DNA from: Calothrix parasitica NIES-267
Lineage (GTDB): Bacteria > Cyanobacteriota > Cyanobacteriia > Cyanobacteriales > Nostocaceae
Direction: 5' to 3'
NCBI RefSeq assembly: GCF_002368095.1
Contig: NZ_AP018227.1
Span: 8,538,001-8,602,000 of the forward strand
Length of the DNA stretch: 64,000 bases
Shown: positions 8,641 through 17,892 of the stretch, in pieces
Layout of the letters: each line of letters opens with the position of its first letter
Position numbering within the stretch: position 1 is the first letter of the stretch
Notes under the pieces: model-generated
Told to the model about the DNA's origin: nothing
Database searches by the model: none
The model's input: the letters and a program-made list of their open reading frames with translations, nothing else
Made by a program: the position numbers and the translations under genes

Positions 8641-8925
8641 AAATTTATTGACAAATTCTAATTTTCACTTAATGATTTACTTTTGTCAAGATAATAATTT
8701 CTTCTAAAAAGCGTGAAAAATTTATAACTGACAGACCACATCTCACTCCACAGGGAAACCTTTGGGAGCAAACCTGCGAACAGTGATAATCCACACCCGA
8801 CCGGTGAAAACTATTCACAGTTCGCCGATAACTAAGTATATGTATCGCGGATATGTAGACAAATGGATTCTTTACTGTAGAATCAAAACCAACTTCCTTC
8901 CTTTATAAAATCAATTAATTACTAT

Positions 8926-10335
8926 ATGGAGGATAGAATTATTAATACTTCTAACGGTTTACCAGAGACAAATTCATCTCCTCAAGCTGACTCCTCAGTC
9001 TTAAAAGTTTGGGGTGGACGCAGTTTAGAAGGTCATGTAACCATCAGCGGAGCAAAAAATTCTGCTTTGGTGCTAATGGCTGGGGCTTTATTGTGTTCGG
9101 GAGATTGTCGCATTCGTAACGTTCCCTTATTGGCAGACGTATCGCGGATGGGCGAAGTTTTGTCAGCTTTGGGTATGCGTTTGTCGCGTTCGGGCAATAT
9201 TATAGACATTAACGCCAGTGAAATTACTACCTCAAAAGCTCCTTACGAGTTAGTTACTCAGTTAAGAGCAAGTTTTTTTGCCATTGGCCCTCTTCTAGCA
9301 AGATTAGGAGAAGCACAAATGCCTTTACCTGGCGGTTGTGCAATCGGAGCAAGACCTGTGGATCTTCACGTCCGAGGTTTGCAAGCAATGGGAGCAGAAG
9401 TTCAAATAGAACATGGTATTTGTAACGCTCGCGTTACCGATGGCAGTCGCCGACTTAAGGGTGCCAAAATCTATCTAGACCTTCCCAGTGTCGGAGCTAC
9501 CGAAACATTAATGATGGCTGCTACCTTAGCAGATGGCGAAACAATTATTGAAAACGCCGCACGAGAACCAGAAGTAGTTGACTTGGCCAACTTCTGCATT
9601 TCGATGGGTGCAAAAATTGAAGGAGCAGGAACCAGTAAAATCGTAATTAATGGCGTTCCTAAATTACATTCTACAGATTACAACGTAATTCCCGACCGCA
9701 TCGAAGCAGGTACATTTTTACTTGCAGGAGCAATCACTCGTTCGGATTTAATCTTATCACCTGTAATGCCAGAGCATTTAATGCCGGTGATTGCGAAATT
9801 GGAAGAAATTGGGGTTCCTGTAATTGAAGAGCAACCCAATTCTTTGCGTATCAAACCAGCCCAAATTTTAAAGGCAACAGACATTGATACTATGCCTCAT
9901 CCCGGTTTCCCTACCGATATGCAAGCGCCGTTTATGTCTTTGCTAGCAGTAGCAGAAGGCGATAGCATTATCAATGAAACTGTGTTTGAAAATCGCCTGC
10001 GTCATGCTTCTGAGTTGAATCGCTTGGGAGCAGATATTCGTGTAAAGGGCAACTCTGCTTTTGTCAGAGGAGTATCGGAACTATCCGGCGCACCCGTTGA
10101 AGGTACTGACTTACGAGCCGCTGCCGCTATGGTGGTGGCCGCTTTAGCAGCAAGTGGTGAAACTACAATCAAGGGTTTAAACTACCTTGACCGGGGTTAC
10201 GATAGACTCGATTTGAAATTGCAGAAAATAGGAGCGAAAATCGAGCGCTTAGAAGACACCGAAGCAGATGCACTAGCAAGCAAAGCAGAAAGTTCTTCCG
10301 AAACTACTAATGGTACGGCTTCTATTTCTAACTAG
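8926..10335 (+). CDS. murA: UDP-N-acetylglucosamine 1-carboxyvinyltransferase
   Basis: MurA catalyses the first committed step of peptidoglycan synthesis, adding enolpyruvate from PEP to UDP-GlcNAc. The 469-residue protein matches the family in length, apart from a 25-residue N-terminal extension and a Ser/Thr-rich tail. Recognisable motifs include [14 protein letters not shown] near residue 42 and [19 protein letters not shown] near residue 115. [16 protein letters not shown] follows, whose Cys is the catalytic, fosfomycin-target residue. Also visible are [16 protein letters not shown] and [12 protein letters not shown]. The stop codon lies inside the left end of a MITE starting at 10331, so the tail may have been set by that insertion. 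Confidence 0.96.
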   Translation: MEDRIINTSNGLPETNSSPQADSSVLKVWGGRSLEGHVTISGAKNSALVLMAGALLCSGDCRIRNVPLLADVSRMGEVLSALGMRLSRSGNIIDINASEITTSKAPYELVTQLRASFFAIGPLLARLGEAQMPLPGGCAIGARPVDLHVRGLQAMGAEVQIEHGICNARVTDGSRRLKGAKIYLDLPSVGATETLMMAATLADGETIIENAAREPEVVDLANFCISMGAKIEGAGTSKIVINGVPKLHSTDYNVIPDRIEAGTFLLAGAITRSDLILSPVMPEHLMPVIAKLEEIGVPVIEEQPNSLRIKPAQILKATDIDTMPHPGFPTDMQAPFMSLLAVAEGDSIINETVFENRLRHASELNRLGADIRVKGNSAFVRGVSELSGAPVEGTDLRAAAAMVVAALAASGETTIKGLNYLDRGYDRLDLKLQKIGAKIERLEDTEADALASKAESSSETTNGTASISN

Positions 10336-10442
10336 TGGTCTTTTGCATTAAATTTGAGTGATTCGTTTTCTTTGAAACGCTGGGAGACGTAGCAGTGCTA
10401 CGTCTCTACAAACCGTCGGAATTAATTAAATGCACTACTAGT
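10331..10442. repeat. MITE-like repeat, copy 1 (112 bp), overlapping the murA stop
   Basis: The ends are ACTAGTGGTCTTTTGCATTA and its imperfect inverse TGCACTACTAGT. The centre has the palindrome AGACGTAGCAGTGCTACGTCT. A second copy with the same ends, the same central palindrome and similar length is at 11740-11852. The left end includes the murA stop codon TAG (10333-10335). No transposase is present. Confidence 0.8.
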
Positions 10443-10471
10443 TACGGTTCTGTTGAAATTAGTCATAAATA

Positions 10472-10515
10472 ATGGGTAATGAATTATAATTCTGAATTTA
10501 TAATTCATTACCCAT
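10472..10515. repeat. Perfect 18-bp hairpin downstream of murA
   Basis: ATGGGTAATGAATTATAA (10472-10489) pairs perfectly with 10498-10515 around an 8-base loop. No T-run follows, so it is not a standard terminator. It may be a repeat remnant or an RNA-stabilising structure. Confidence 0.7.
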
Positions 10516-10520
10516 AACTC

Positions 10521-10574
10521 ATAACTACAACACGCTGTAGAGGGGGTCGCTCGTCTACAGCTTGTTGTAGTTAT
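10521..10574 (+). terminator. Long hairpin, possible terminator after murA
   Basis: Arms 10521-10540 and 10555-10574 pair over 20 positions with one mismatch. The loop is 14 bases and GC-rich. ACTATTTTT follows, so it could terminate murA transcription, though the U-run is short and offset. The stretch between murA and the peptidase holds only this, the preceding hairpin and the MITE. Confidence 0.45.
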
Positions 10575-10654
10575 ACTATTTTTGAGGGGTTGTAGACTAA
10601 CCGTTACTCACCCCTAAATGAACCTTTCCTTTATAAAAAAGCTTGCAACACCCC

Positions 10655-11533
10655 ATGTCCTCATCTCTCAAATCCCCATTAATCGGTCTTAAAGCGGATA
10701 ATTTCCGCCATCCTCTCGATAAAGAAGCAACCAAAGCGCTTAAGCAAATTCCAGGTCTAGATATGATGGTACGGAATTTGTTGGGTCCATTAGCCGAGCA
10801 AGTTTTTTATGTGGAAAATATCGCCTCCAGCGTTTTGGTCAGCGACAAACAATTGCCTCATTTACATCAACTTTTGTTAGAAGCTTGTAAAATTCTCGAT
10901 ATTGAGCCTCCGCAACTCTACATTAAACAACACCCGGCTCCTAATGCTTACACTTTTGCTATGCGAGGTAAGCAACCCTTTGTCGTGGTGCATACTTCTT
11001 TGATTGATATGCTCACACCTGAAGAAACTCAAGCAGTCATTGCTCATGAGTTAGGGCATCTTAAGTGCGACCATAGCGTTTATCTCACTCCAGTAAATAT
11101 ATTAATACTTGCTGCAAATATTTTGCCTAATGTTGGTGCAGTCTTAGCACAAGCAATTCAAGCACAACTTTTAGAATGGGTTCGTTGCGCGGAATTCACT
11201 TGTGACCGTGCTGCATTGTTAGCAACCCAAGACCCCAAAGTGGTTATGTCAGTATTAATGAAATTGGCAGGAGGTTCACCTTCTATTGCTCCACAACTGA
11301 ACCTTGATGCTTTTATCGAGCAAGCCCGCGCTTATGACGATATTAGTAAGAACGAACTCGGAGAAATGGTTAAAACTGCTAGAACTGCACAATTAACCCA
11401 TCCCGTACCAGTACTGCGTGCTAGGGAAATTGACAGGTGGGCAAGTGGTAAAGATTATGAAAAGTTGTTGCTTTCGGAAAAAATAGGTTATAATAGTGAA
11501 GTTGAATCCAAGGGCCGGTGGCGGAATTGGTAG
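10655..11533 (+). CDS. M48-family metallopeptidase
   Basis: The 292-residue protein carries the zinc-protease signature VIAHELGHLKCDH (HExxH near residues 131-135), with a downstream glutamate supplied by EFTCDRAALLA. It resembles HtpX/Ste24-type M48 peptidases of the soluble or weakly membrane-associated cyanobacterial kind; the segment NILILAANILPNVGAVLAQA could be membrane-associated. It may act in protein quality control. ATG 10655 is preferred over an upstream TTG. The last seven codons and the stop lie within tRNA-Leu(CAA), and a tRNA promoter lies inside the reading frame. The native stop may therefore have been lost, or the overlap is tolerated. Confidence 0.85.
   Translation: MSSSLKSPLIGLKADNFRHPLDKEATKALKQIPGLDMMVRNLLGPLAEQVFYVENIASSVLVSDKQLPHLHQLLLEACKILDIEPPQLYIKQHPAPNAYTFAMRGKQPFVVVHTSLIDMLTPEETQAVIAHELGHLKCDHSVYLTPVNILILAANILPNVGAVLAQAIQAQLLEWVRCAEFTCDRAALLATQDPKVVMSVLMKLAGGSPSIAPQLNLDAFIEQARAYDDISKNELGEMVKTARTAQLTHPVPVLRAREIDRWASGKDYEKLLLSEKIGYNSEVESKGRWRNW
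11465..11494 (+). promoter_or_regulatory. Predicted promoter of tRNA-Leu(CAA) inside the M48 gene
   Basis: TATAAT at 11489-11494 is a perfect -10 hexamer 17 bases before the first tRNA base. TTGTTG at 11465-11470 gives a -35 with 18-base spacing; TTGCTT at 11468-11473 gives 15-base spacing. Both lie in the coding sequence for the peptidase C-terminus. Confidence 0.6.
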
Positions 11534-11593
11534 ACGCAGCAGACTCAAAATCTGCCGCCGCAAGGTGTGAGAGTTCGAGTCTCTCCCGGCCCA
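11512..11593 (+). tRNA. tRNA-Leu (anticodon CAA)
   Basis: The acceptor GGGCCGG pairs with CCGGCCC and the discriminator is A. The anticodon stem GCAGA/TCTGC encloses CTCAAAA, giving CAA. A class II variable arm (CGCCGCAAGGTGTG) and T-arm GAGTTCGAGTCTC are present. Its first 22 bases overlap the end of the upstream peptidase gene. Confidence 0.95.
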
Positions 11594-12279
11594 TATAAAA
11601 TGAACATAACTCGAAAAAGATACCTTCTAAAGTTTTTCTGATTTTAAAAGAAAAGTTTTAGGAGGTAGATTTGTTTTTAATTGTTGTTAAAAAGTTGTAC
11701 ATTGATTTCCGGAAAGCAGCAAAAGGTTAATGTATCTATACTAGTGGTTGATTGCATTAAATTTAACGGGTTTGTTTTTGCGAGAAACATCGGGAGATGT
11801 AGCAGTGCTACGTCTCTACAACCCGTCAGAACAAATGAAAAGGACTACTAGTACTATCGCTTTTTTATGACTTTTTTTGAGATTTATCCTAAAGAAACCA
11901 AGAATCAAGTGAATATTAACATATTGCAGTAATACATTTATTTAGGCAATGAAAACTATTAGGTGCATTTATAATTTTCAAATTACTATTTCCATATATA
12001 GAACTTGAATTGTTAGTCTTACTGTTTTATCTGATTGATGAATATCTAACCAAGGCATAATTAAAAGTTTAGTTATAGTTTAGCCATATTGTTTCATAAA
12101 TATGTGCAATGTAAATTATTTCAAGTGGTTGAGAAGAATAGTTTTAGCTTGTGTAGTATTACCAAACAACCTGACTAAATGAGCATATATAAACTATATA
12201 TTTTTTATGCTATAGTTAATATATTGTAAATTTATAGTTACAGCTTAGTGTTTATAAGATAATAGGAAAAAATTAAATT
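11594..12279. other. Intergenic region holding only a MITE
   Basis: Apart from the repeat at 11740-11852, nearly 700 bases hold no supported gene. The last 100 bases are very AT-rich, with TATAGT/TATAAG-like words that could form a promoter for the small transcript at 12280-12469. Confidence 0.5.
11740..11852. repeat. MITE-like repeat, copy 2 (113 bp)
   Basis: This copy shares ACTAGTGGT...ACTACTAGT ends, the GCATTAAATTT word and the TAGCAGTGCTACGTCTCTACAA centre with copy 1 at 10331-10442. If the element is taken as CTAGTGG...CTACTAG, a TA dinucleotide flanks both sides, which may hint at TA-targeted insertion. It has no coding capacity. Confidence 0.8.
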
Positions 12280-12474
12280 ATGCGACTCAAAAGATGGGAG
12301 TCTCCCCGGAAACAAGGGAGAAATGATAAAGGCAAAGGTGGAACCGCAAGAAAACGACAGCTTAAGAAACGACAGCAAATGCTACGAAAAAGATTAAAAG
12401 GCAACAGACAAGATAACGATAGTATTAATAGACAGGGAGAAGAAAAACAATCTTCTCCCTGTTTTTTTTACTAA
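12280..12474 (+). CDS. Very basic small protein, or a small RNA with a fortuitous frame
   Basis: The frame gives 64 residues rich in Arg and Lys (RKRQLKKRQQMLRKRLKGNR), like a nucleic-acid-binding peptide. TAGGA lies upstream of the ATG as a weak ribosome binding site. The last dozen codons run through a strong intrinsic terminator at 12433-12469, so the C-terminus (SSPCFFY) is dictated by the hairpin. Either a short basic protein ends at the terminator or the transcript is a small RNA of about 200 bases. I do not recognise a family. Confidence 0.4.
   Translation: MRLKRWESPRKQGRNDKGKGGTARKRQLKKRQQMLRKRLKGNRQDNDSINRQGEEKQSSPCFFY
12433..12469 (+). terminator. Strong rho-independent terminator
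   Basis: CAGGGAGAAGA pairs perfectly with TCTTCTCCCTG around a 7-base loop, followed by eight T residues. It marks the end of a short plus-strand transcript. Confidence 0.88.
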
Positions 12475-13063
12475 TTTTTATACGATTGCAAATAAATTAC
12501 ATAGTGACAATAGTTAAGTTAAATACAAGGTAAATTACTTAAATTATAAAAGATATATTATATAAAAAGGTAAAACAGTTACATTAGATACAAGTTTAAA
12601 AAACATGCTTAATAAATATATCTTTATAGATAGATTAGATACGTTTAATATTTTTTGATAAGTGATTAATTATTACTTATAGTAATTCGACTATTTAACA
12701 AATCAAATTAGCTAATTGCCACTAATTATTAAAACTTTGCTTAGTATTTATAAGGGTAATTTGCTGCTATTGTAATGCTGGTATGAACCTGGCTTATCAG
12801 CTTTGTAAAGTTAGTATAAAGTTTACTTAAAATAACTGGAAGTGCTGTTTTTTACGAGTAAATTAATATACTGTAAGGTTAAATGATTGAATAATTACCA
12901 GGGAAGCTAAAGTTAACACTAAGAGCCACTGCATCAACCTGTGTCAAGTGCCGACCATTCACCAAGTTTTAAGCAAGTAAGGCTGGGTTAAACAAACTTT
13001 TTCTATATCAGTAGTTTGGTCGAATATTCTTAGCTGTTTTAGGTGTTATAAGAGGAGTGACCT
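12475..13063. other. Intergenic region before the polysaccharide locus
   Basis: Nearly 600 AT-rich bases with no supported gene. It must contain the promoter of the gene at 13064, whose ribosome binding site is AGAGGAG. Confidence 0.5.
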
Positions 13064-13858
13064 ATGGTGAAGGCAGTTGCTCTGCCGACTCGGAAAGTAC
13101 TAGATTTTCCGATTACTGCTTTGCGTTTGAACGAGCAAATACAAACAATTATCGAGTGGGCAAAGGAATATAAGAGTAAAACAGTATGTGTAGCAAATGT
13201 GCACATGTTGATGGAAGCACACTGGAACCCGGAGTTCGCTGGTGTATTAAAAGATGCTGATGTGGTAACTCCGGATGGTATGCCTTTAGTTTGGATGATG
13301 AAAAAGTTAGGAGCTACTTCTCAAGATAGAGTAGCTGGGTTAGATATTTTAGCTTCTATATGTACATCTGCACCAAAGCAAAATGTCAGTGTATTTTTTC
13401 TAGGTTCTCAAAAACAAATTCTTTCCGGAATGAGAAGCAAATTAAAGGAAGAATATCCTGAATTGAATATTGCAGCGATGGAACCACTGCCATTTCGTCC
13501 GCTCACTGAAAGTGAAGACGAAGCATTGATAAAAAAAATCAATGAAAGTGGTGCGGGTATAGTATTTGTATCTTTAGGTTGTCCAAAACAGGAAAAATGG
13601 ATGGCTCAACATAAAGATAAAATTCAGGCTGTAATGATTGGCTTGGGTGGAGCTTTCCCTGTTTATGCAGGACTTCAGAAGAGGGCACCTCGTATAGTTA
13701 GGGAGTCTGGATTTGAATGGTTATATCGATGGTTGCAAGAGCCTCGTCGGCTTGCAGGTAGATATACAAAGACAATTCCACCATTTATGTGGTTGGCGAT
13801 GAAGCAGCTGATGAGTAGTGATTATTCGGTTACTAATTCTGCTAGTAATTTGGAGTAA
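13064..13858 (+). CDS. WecG/TagA/CpsF-family glycosyltransferase
   Basis: The 264-residue protein belongs to GT26. Family motifs are VCVANVHMLMEAHWNP near residue 45, DADVVTPDGMPLVWMMKKLG near residue 67, and VFVSLGCPKQEKWMAQH near residue 168. Members transfer N-acetylmannosaminyl (or uronic) groups to undecaprenyl-PP-GlcNAc, an early step in glycan assembly at the inner face of the membrane. As the first gene of the locus it may make the linkage or primer unit for the polymer exported by the ABC transporter encoded next. The start follows AGAGGAG with good spacing. Confidence 0.88.
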   Translation: MVKAVALPTRKVLDFPITALRLNEQIQTIIEWAKEYKSKTVCVANVHMLMEAHWNPEFAGVLKDADVVTPDGMPLVWMMKKLGATSQDRVAGLDILASICTSAPKQNVSVFFLGSQKQILSGMRSKLKEEYPELNIAAMEPLPFRPLTESEDEALIKKINESGAGIVFVSLGCPKQEKWMAQHKDKIQAVMIGLGGAFPVYAGLQKRAPRIVRESGFEWLYRWLQEPRRLAGRYTKTIPPFMWLAMKQLMSSDYSVTNSASNLE

Positions 13859-14277
13859 GACATTCTTAATTGTATTGCCAAGTACTTGTTTGTTTTTGCC
13901 TAAGCAATTTTAATAGCAACGGAACTTGGCAATTTAATTAATGAGTGATGTCTAGTTTATTAAATTGTTATTGACTTTCTAATGGTAGATTAAATTTTTC
14001 TAGCAAATATTTAAATATTTTAGTAAGTTGTTTGTTAATCCAAAATATATAAGTAAATATCCGGATATCTAATGTTTGATTAGAAATGAATGTAAAGTAA
14101 TTATAATTGTTATTTGTACAATAATTGATATCAATCTGTTCAAGCATTTTACTCGAATTTACCTGTAGATAATAATTAATATATTTTGTTAAGTTAATGT
14201 TTCATTAATGTTGAACAGATAGATTTAAATTGACTTATTTTGTTGAGAAAATACATCAGGTAATTAATTATATTTTT
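13859..14277. other. Intergenic region, no gene seen
   Basis: About 420 AT-rich bases. An in-frame TTG at 14230 could extend the following permease by 16 residues; otherwise nothing is supported. Confidence 0.45.
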
Positions 14278-15168
14278 ATGTATAAACGCTCCTCTAATTC
14301 TAAACAAAATAAAATCGTGCGTTCTTCTCCTAGAGTAGTGCATCGACCTGAAAGCCGAATGCGAAATCCCATACAATTATTTAAAGATATGTGGCGGGAT
14401 TTGCTAGGTTCGAGAGAACTAGCTTGGCGGCTTATGGTAAGGGATATCAGCGCTAAATATCGTCAGTCATTTTTAGGATATTTCTGGGCTGTTTTACCTG
14501 CTGTAGTGCTAGCAGCGACCTTTACCTTTGCTAGAAATGGTGGGGTTGTAAATATAGGTGATACAGGGATTCCTTACCCAGCCTACGTGATGTTTAGCAT
14601 GACGCTTTGGCAAACCTTTGTAGAATCGCTTCAAGGACCGATTCAAGCTGTAGGAACTTCAAAGGCAATGTTAGCAAAGATTAACTTTCCTCGCGAAGCA
14701 TTAGTTCTTGCCAAACTAGGAGAAGTATTTTTTAACTTTGGGATTAAGCTGGTTTTAATTATAGGCTTGTTCATCTGGTTCCAAATTCCGGTAACTTTCA
14801 GCGTATTTTTGGCACCAGTCGCTTTAATTCACTTAATACTATTGGGAACTGCGATTGGAGTATTTTTAGCTCCAATGAGCGGACTTTATGAAGATTTTTC
14901 TAAAGGTATTACTTTAGCAACTAGCTTTTGGCTATTTCTTACACCGGTCGTTTATCCGGTTCCAACTGATGGAATATTCGGGAGCATCGTTAAACTAAAT
15001 CCCGTGACACCTTTATTAGTAACAACGCGGGAATTAGCAACAACAGGAGTAATATCGAATCCTCAAGGATTTTGGATAGCAAGTTTAGTTGCAATTTTTG
15101 GAACATTAGTTGCTTGGGTTGTCTACCGTCTTTCATTACCCTATGTAGTCGAGAGGATGAGTTCATAA
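14278..15168 (+). CDS. Wzm-like polysaccharide ABC exporter permease
   Basis: The 296-residue protein is an ABC-2 type permease with about six membrane segments. The N-terminal cytoplasmic helix (FKDMWRDLLGSRELAWRLMV) is followed by RDISAKYRQSFLGYFWAVLP, typical of polysaccharide/polyol-phosphate exporters. ATG 14278 is taken as the start; a TTG at 14230 is possible, and MRNPIQLF is a later alternative. Its stop is two bases before the ATG of the ATPase gene, so the two are translationally linked. It should export a lipid-linked glycan finished in the cytoplasm. Confidence 0.9.
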   Translation: MYKRSSNSKQNKIVRSSPRVVHRPESRMRNPIQLFKDMWRDLLGSRELAWRLMVRDISAKYRQSFLGYFWAVLPAVVLAATFTFARNGGVVNIGDTGIPYPAYVMFSMTLWQTFVESLQGPIQAVGTSKAMLAKINFPREALVLAKLGEVFFNFGIKLVLIIGLFIWFQIPVTFSVFLAPVALIHLILLGTAIGVFLAPMSGLYEDFSKGITLATSFWLFLTPVVYPVPTDGIFGSIVKLNPVTPLLVTTRELATTGVISNPQGFWIASLVAIFGTLVAWVVYRLSLPYVVERMSS

Positions 15169-15170
15169 TT

Positions 15171-16463
15171 ATGGTTAGCATCAATAATAAAGAAGAAATT
15201 GCACCAAAGCCACAGAATAACGATAGTGAAGTTGTTCTCTCAGTGAATGGGGTATCTAAAAGATTTTGCCGAGATTTAAAAAAGTCTTTGTTTTACGGTG
15301 TTCAGGATATAGCTAGTGAAATTATAGGCATACGGGGAAGTAGCGACAAACTTCGACCAAAAGAATTTTGGGCACTTAATGATGTTAGTTTTGAGTTACG
15401 TCGGGGAGAAGCATTAGGTTTAGTTGGTAAAAACGGTAGTGGTAAATCAACTCTGCTGCGGATTATTGCAGGTTTGATTAAACCCGATGCTGGTACTGTG
15501 GAAGTTAACGGTCGAGTAGCACCTTTGATTGCGTTGGGTGCTGGATTTAATCCAATTTTGACAGGAAGAGAGAATATTTATGCAAATATGTCAATTTTGG
15601 GTTTATCAAAGGAAGAAATTGATGAGCGATTTGATGAAGTTGTAGAGTTTGCAGAGATTGGGGATGCAATTGATTCTCCGGTAAGGAGTTATAGCTCGGG
15701 GATGGCTGCGAGATTGGGGTTTGCTAGTGCGATTCATACTGACCCGGATATTTTGCTGATTGATGAAGTTTTGGCGGTAGGAGACATTAGGTTTCGAGCA
15801 AAATGCCATCGTAGATTACATAAACTGCGTCAAAATGGTACATCTTTTATTCTAGTTAGTCATAATACGCAAGCAATACTTAATGTATGTGCATCCTCTG
15901 TTTATTTACTTAAGGGTAAGTTAATTACATCTGGAAATACAGAAGTAGTAATGAATTGTTATGAAAAAGACCTATTTTTTAAAGAAAATCAGCGACTCGA
16001 CAAAACAATTGCAATATCAACTAAAAACAAAAATGAAAGCTCTGGTATAGATATCGTTAGTTTATTTTTTAGAGATAGTATAGGTAATGAAATAAAATCA
16101 CCTATAACAGGTGAAGAATGTTTCTTGTCTCTTGGATATAAATCATCAATAACAGTCAATAATATTGGTATTAGTTTATTAATCAGTGAATTAAGTGGAG
16201 AAGGTCAAACCATTTTATCTTTAAGTAGTTTTAACGATAAAACTACCTTTAATGTTTTACCTGGAGAGTATGAAACAATACTTAATTTTCCATCTTTAGG
16301 TTTAAGACCAGGGTTATACACGATGAAAGTTTTTATAAGACAAGATGCTCTTCATACATATGATTGCATTGAATCTTTTAGATTTAGCGTAGAAAGTAAA
16401 GCAATTATGTCACAATGTTTATATTATCAGCCAAGAAAGTGGGAAGTGAAAAAAAAACAATAG
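15171..16463 (+). CDS. Wzt-like polysaccharide exporter ATPase with C-terminal glycan-binding domain
   Basis: The 430-residue protein has an N-terminal ABC ATPase: Walker A GKNGSGKST at 86-94, signature YSSGMAARLGFA, Walker B DILLIDEVLAVGD, and the switch His in ILVSHN. An insertion before Walker A (LKKSLFYGVQDIASEI) is usual in Wzt/TagH/RfbE proteins. Residues from about 290 form a beta-rich Wzt_C-type domain (FNVLPGEYETILNFPSLGLR). In studied systems such domains recognise a modified chain end. ATG 15171 follows GAGAGG and sits two bases after the permease stop. The cap recognised here could come from the pyruvyl transferase or the CMP-sugar cassette downstream (inference). Confidence 0.92.
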   Translation: MVSINNKEEIAPKPQNNDSEVVLSVNGVSKRFCRDLKKSLFYGVQDIASEIIGIRGSSDKLRPKEFWALNDVSFELRRGEALGLVGKNGSGKSTLLRIIAGLIKPDAGTVEVNGRVAPLIALGAGFNPILTGRENIYANMSILGLSKEEIDERFDEVVEFAEIGDAIDSPVRSYSSGMAARLGFASAIHTDPDILLIDEVLAVGDIRFRAKCHRRLHKLRQNGTSFILVSHNTQAILNVCASSVYLLKGKLITSGNTEVVMNCYEKDLFFKENQRLDKTIAISTKNKNESSGIDIVSLFFRDSIGNEIKSPITGEECFLSLGYKSSITVNNIGISLLISELSGEGQTILSLSSFNDKTTFNVLPGEYETILNFPSLGLRPGLYTMKVFIRQDALHTYDCIESFRFSVESKAIMSQCLYYQPRKWEVKKKQ

Positions 16464-16617
16464 AATTACTATGATTAAGCATCTTATGCAGAAAAAGTAA
16501 AATTTGTATGACTTACATTAACAACACCATTAATTTAAAGAGTATTTATTTTTTGTATAAACTATATGAATCAAATAAAAAGTAGACCCAATAATTTAAT
16601 TAATACTAAATCATTTC

Positions 16618-17781
16618 ATGAGGTATTTTATGAGTAATGAAGTTTTGATTGCTATTCATGGTACATATCACGATAATAATTTTGGTGATTTACTCCTAAT
16701 GAAGATTTATGAAAACTGGATAAAAAACATAACATCTTCTAGAATTGTCTATCCAATGGTACCCCAAGCTCAGTTAGCTAATTTTAAGTCTAACTTTCCC
16801 GATGCATCTATAGGATTAAAAAATCTTAGGTCTTGGAAAGGACTTATTTATGCGGGAGGAGGTCATTTTGGAGAACCAAACAGCAGTGCTAAAAATGCAT
16901 ATAGTAAATCATGGAATAAACGCTTCTTTAAAAGACATGTGTTACCCGCTGAATTATGTATATGGAATAATATTCCATATGGGGTGATAGGAGTAGGAGC
17001 TGGTCCACTATCGAACTTCTTTGTTAAACATGAAGTTAAACGCATTTTAGCTAATGCTAAAATCCGATGTGTGCGAGATATCGATTCTCAAAAATTTGTA
17101 AACAAAACATTAAATATATCCTCTGGTGTTACAGTTTTACCAGATGCAGCCTTATCAATTAGTCAATCAGATATTCCTGAAAAAGCTTTTGAAACTATAA
17201 ATAATCTTCTAGAGCCTTATAAAGAAATGCTTTTATTAGGCATACATCATCCACGAGATTTTTTACAAAATACTCCTCAATCTGAATCTATGAGAATGGG
17301 CTTGTTGGAATGTCTTAAATCTGAACCGGATGTATTACCGGTAGTTTTTTCGGATAACGGAAACAGTAAATATTCAAAACATTCTGAAGATTTAACCAAG
17401 CTTATATCTGATTTTACAGGAAAAAAGTGTTTGTCATTACCTTTTCAAGGCGTATGGGAAACAGTTGCCCTGATATCACAATTTTCAGCAGTTTTAACTA
17501 CAAAGCTACATGTAGGAATTGTTGCTTATGCTTTGGGAGTTTATTGTGAGTCATTCGCACTTCATTCAAAAGTAAAGCGCTTTTATCAACAAGTAAATCG
17601 AAGTTCTCAATGCTTGATGTTGAACGAAGCAGATAAGACTAACAGTATCACAAAGATTAATCGTGCAATTGAACTAAGTCGTAATAAAGTTTCAATTAGA
17701 GATGCAGAATGGCATGAAATAAAACAATTAGCACAACAAAACCAAACATTAGTTGCTTCTTTTCTCGAAAAAATACGTTAG
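16618..17781 (+). CDS. Polysaccharide pyruvyl transferase family protein
   Basis: The 387-residue protein matches the CsaB/WcaK/ExoV family. The N-terminus (IAIHGTYHDNNFGDLLLMKI) is the family's G-x-x-N-x-G-D type start. YAGGGHFGEP lies near residue 80, CVRDIDSQ near 154, and ISQFSAVLTTKLHVGIVAYA near 290. These enzymes move a pyruvyl group from PEP to a sugar to form a ketal, adding negative charge. A second ATG at 16630 (MSNEVLIA) is equally plausible. The placement after the Wzt gene suggests that the modification is part of, or caps, the exported polymer. Confidence 0.82.
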   Translation: MRYFMSNEVLIAIHGTYHDNNFGDLLLMKIYENWIKNITSSRIVYPMVPQAQLANFKSNFPDASIGLKNLRSWKGLIYAGGGHFGEPNSSAKNAYSKSWNKRFFKRHVLPAELCIWNNIPYGVIGVGAGPLSNFFVKHEVKRILANAKIRCVRDIDSQKFVNKTLNISSGVTVLPDAALSISQSDIPEKAFETINNLLEPYKEMLLLGIHHPRDFLQNTPQSESMRMGLLECLKSEPDVLPVVFSDNGNSKYSKHSEDLTKLISDFTGKKCLSLPFQGVWETVALISQFSAVLTTKLHVGIVAYALGVYCESFALHSKVKRFYQQVNRSSQCLMLNEADKTNSITKINRAIELSRNKVSIRDAEWHEIKQLAQQNQTLVASFLEKIR

Positions 17782-17892
17782 TCAAAATATGTCAGGTGTA
17801 TATTTTATAGAATATCTTTGTTGACTTGATACTTGAAAAATTCACTTTATTTCTCGCTTTTACAATTTCGCGATTTATTTGCGTCAAAAAAT

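Noticed and set aside
8741-8840. GGGAAACC-type hairpin words upstream of murA, possibly a Yfr1-like RNA
   Set aside because: The conserved central motif ACTCCTCACAC of Yfr1 is absent and no clear terminator follows.
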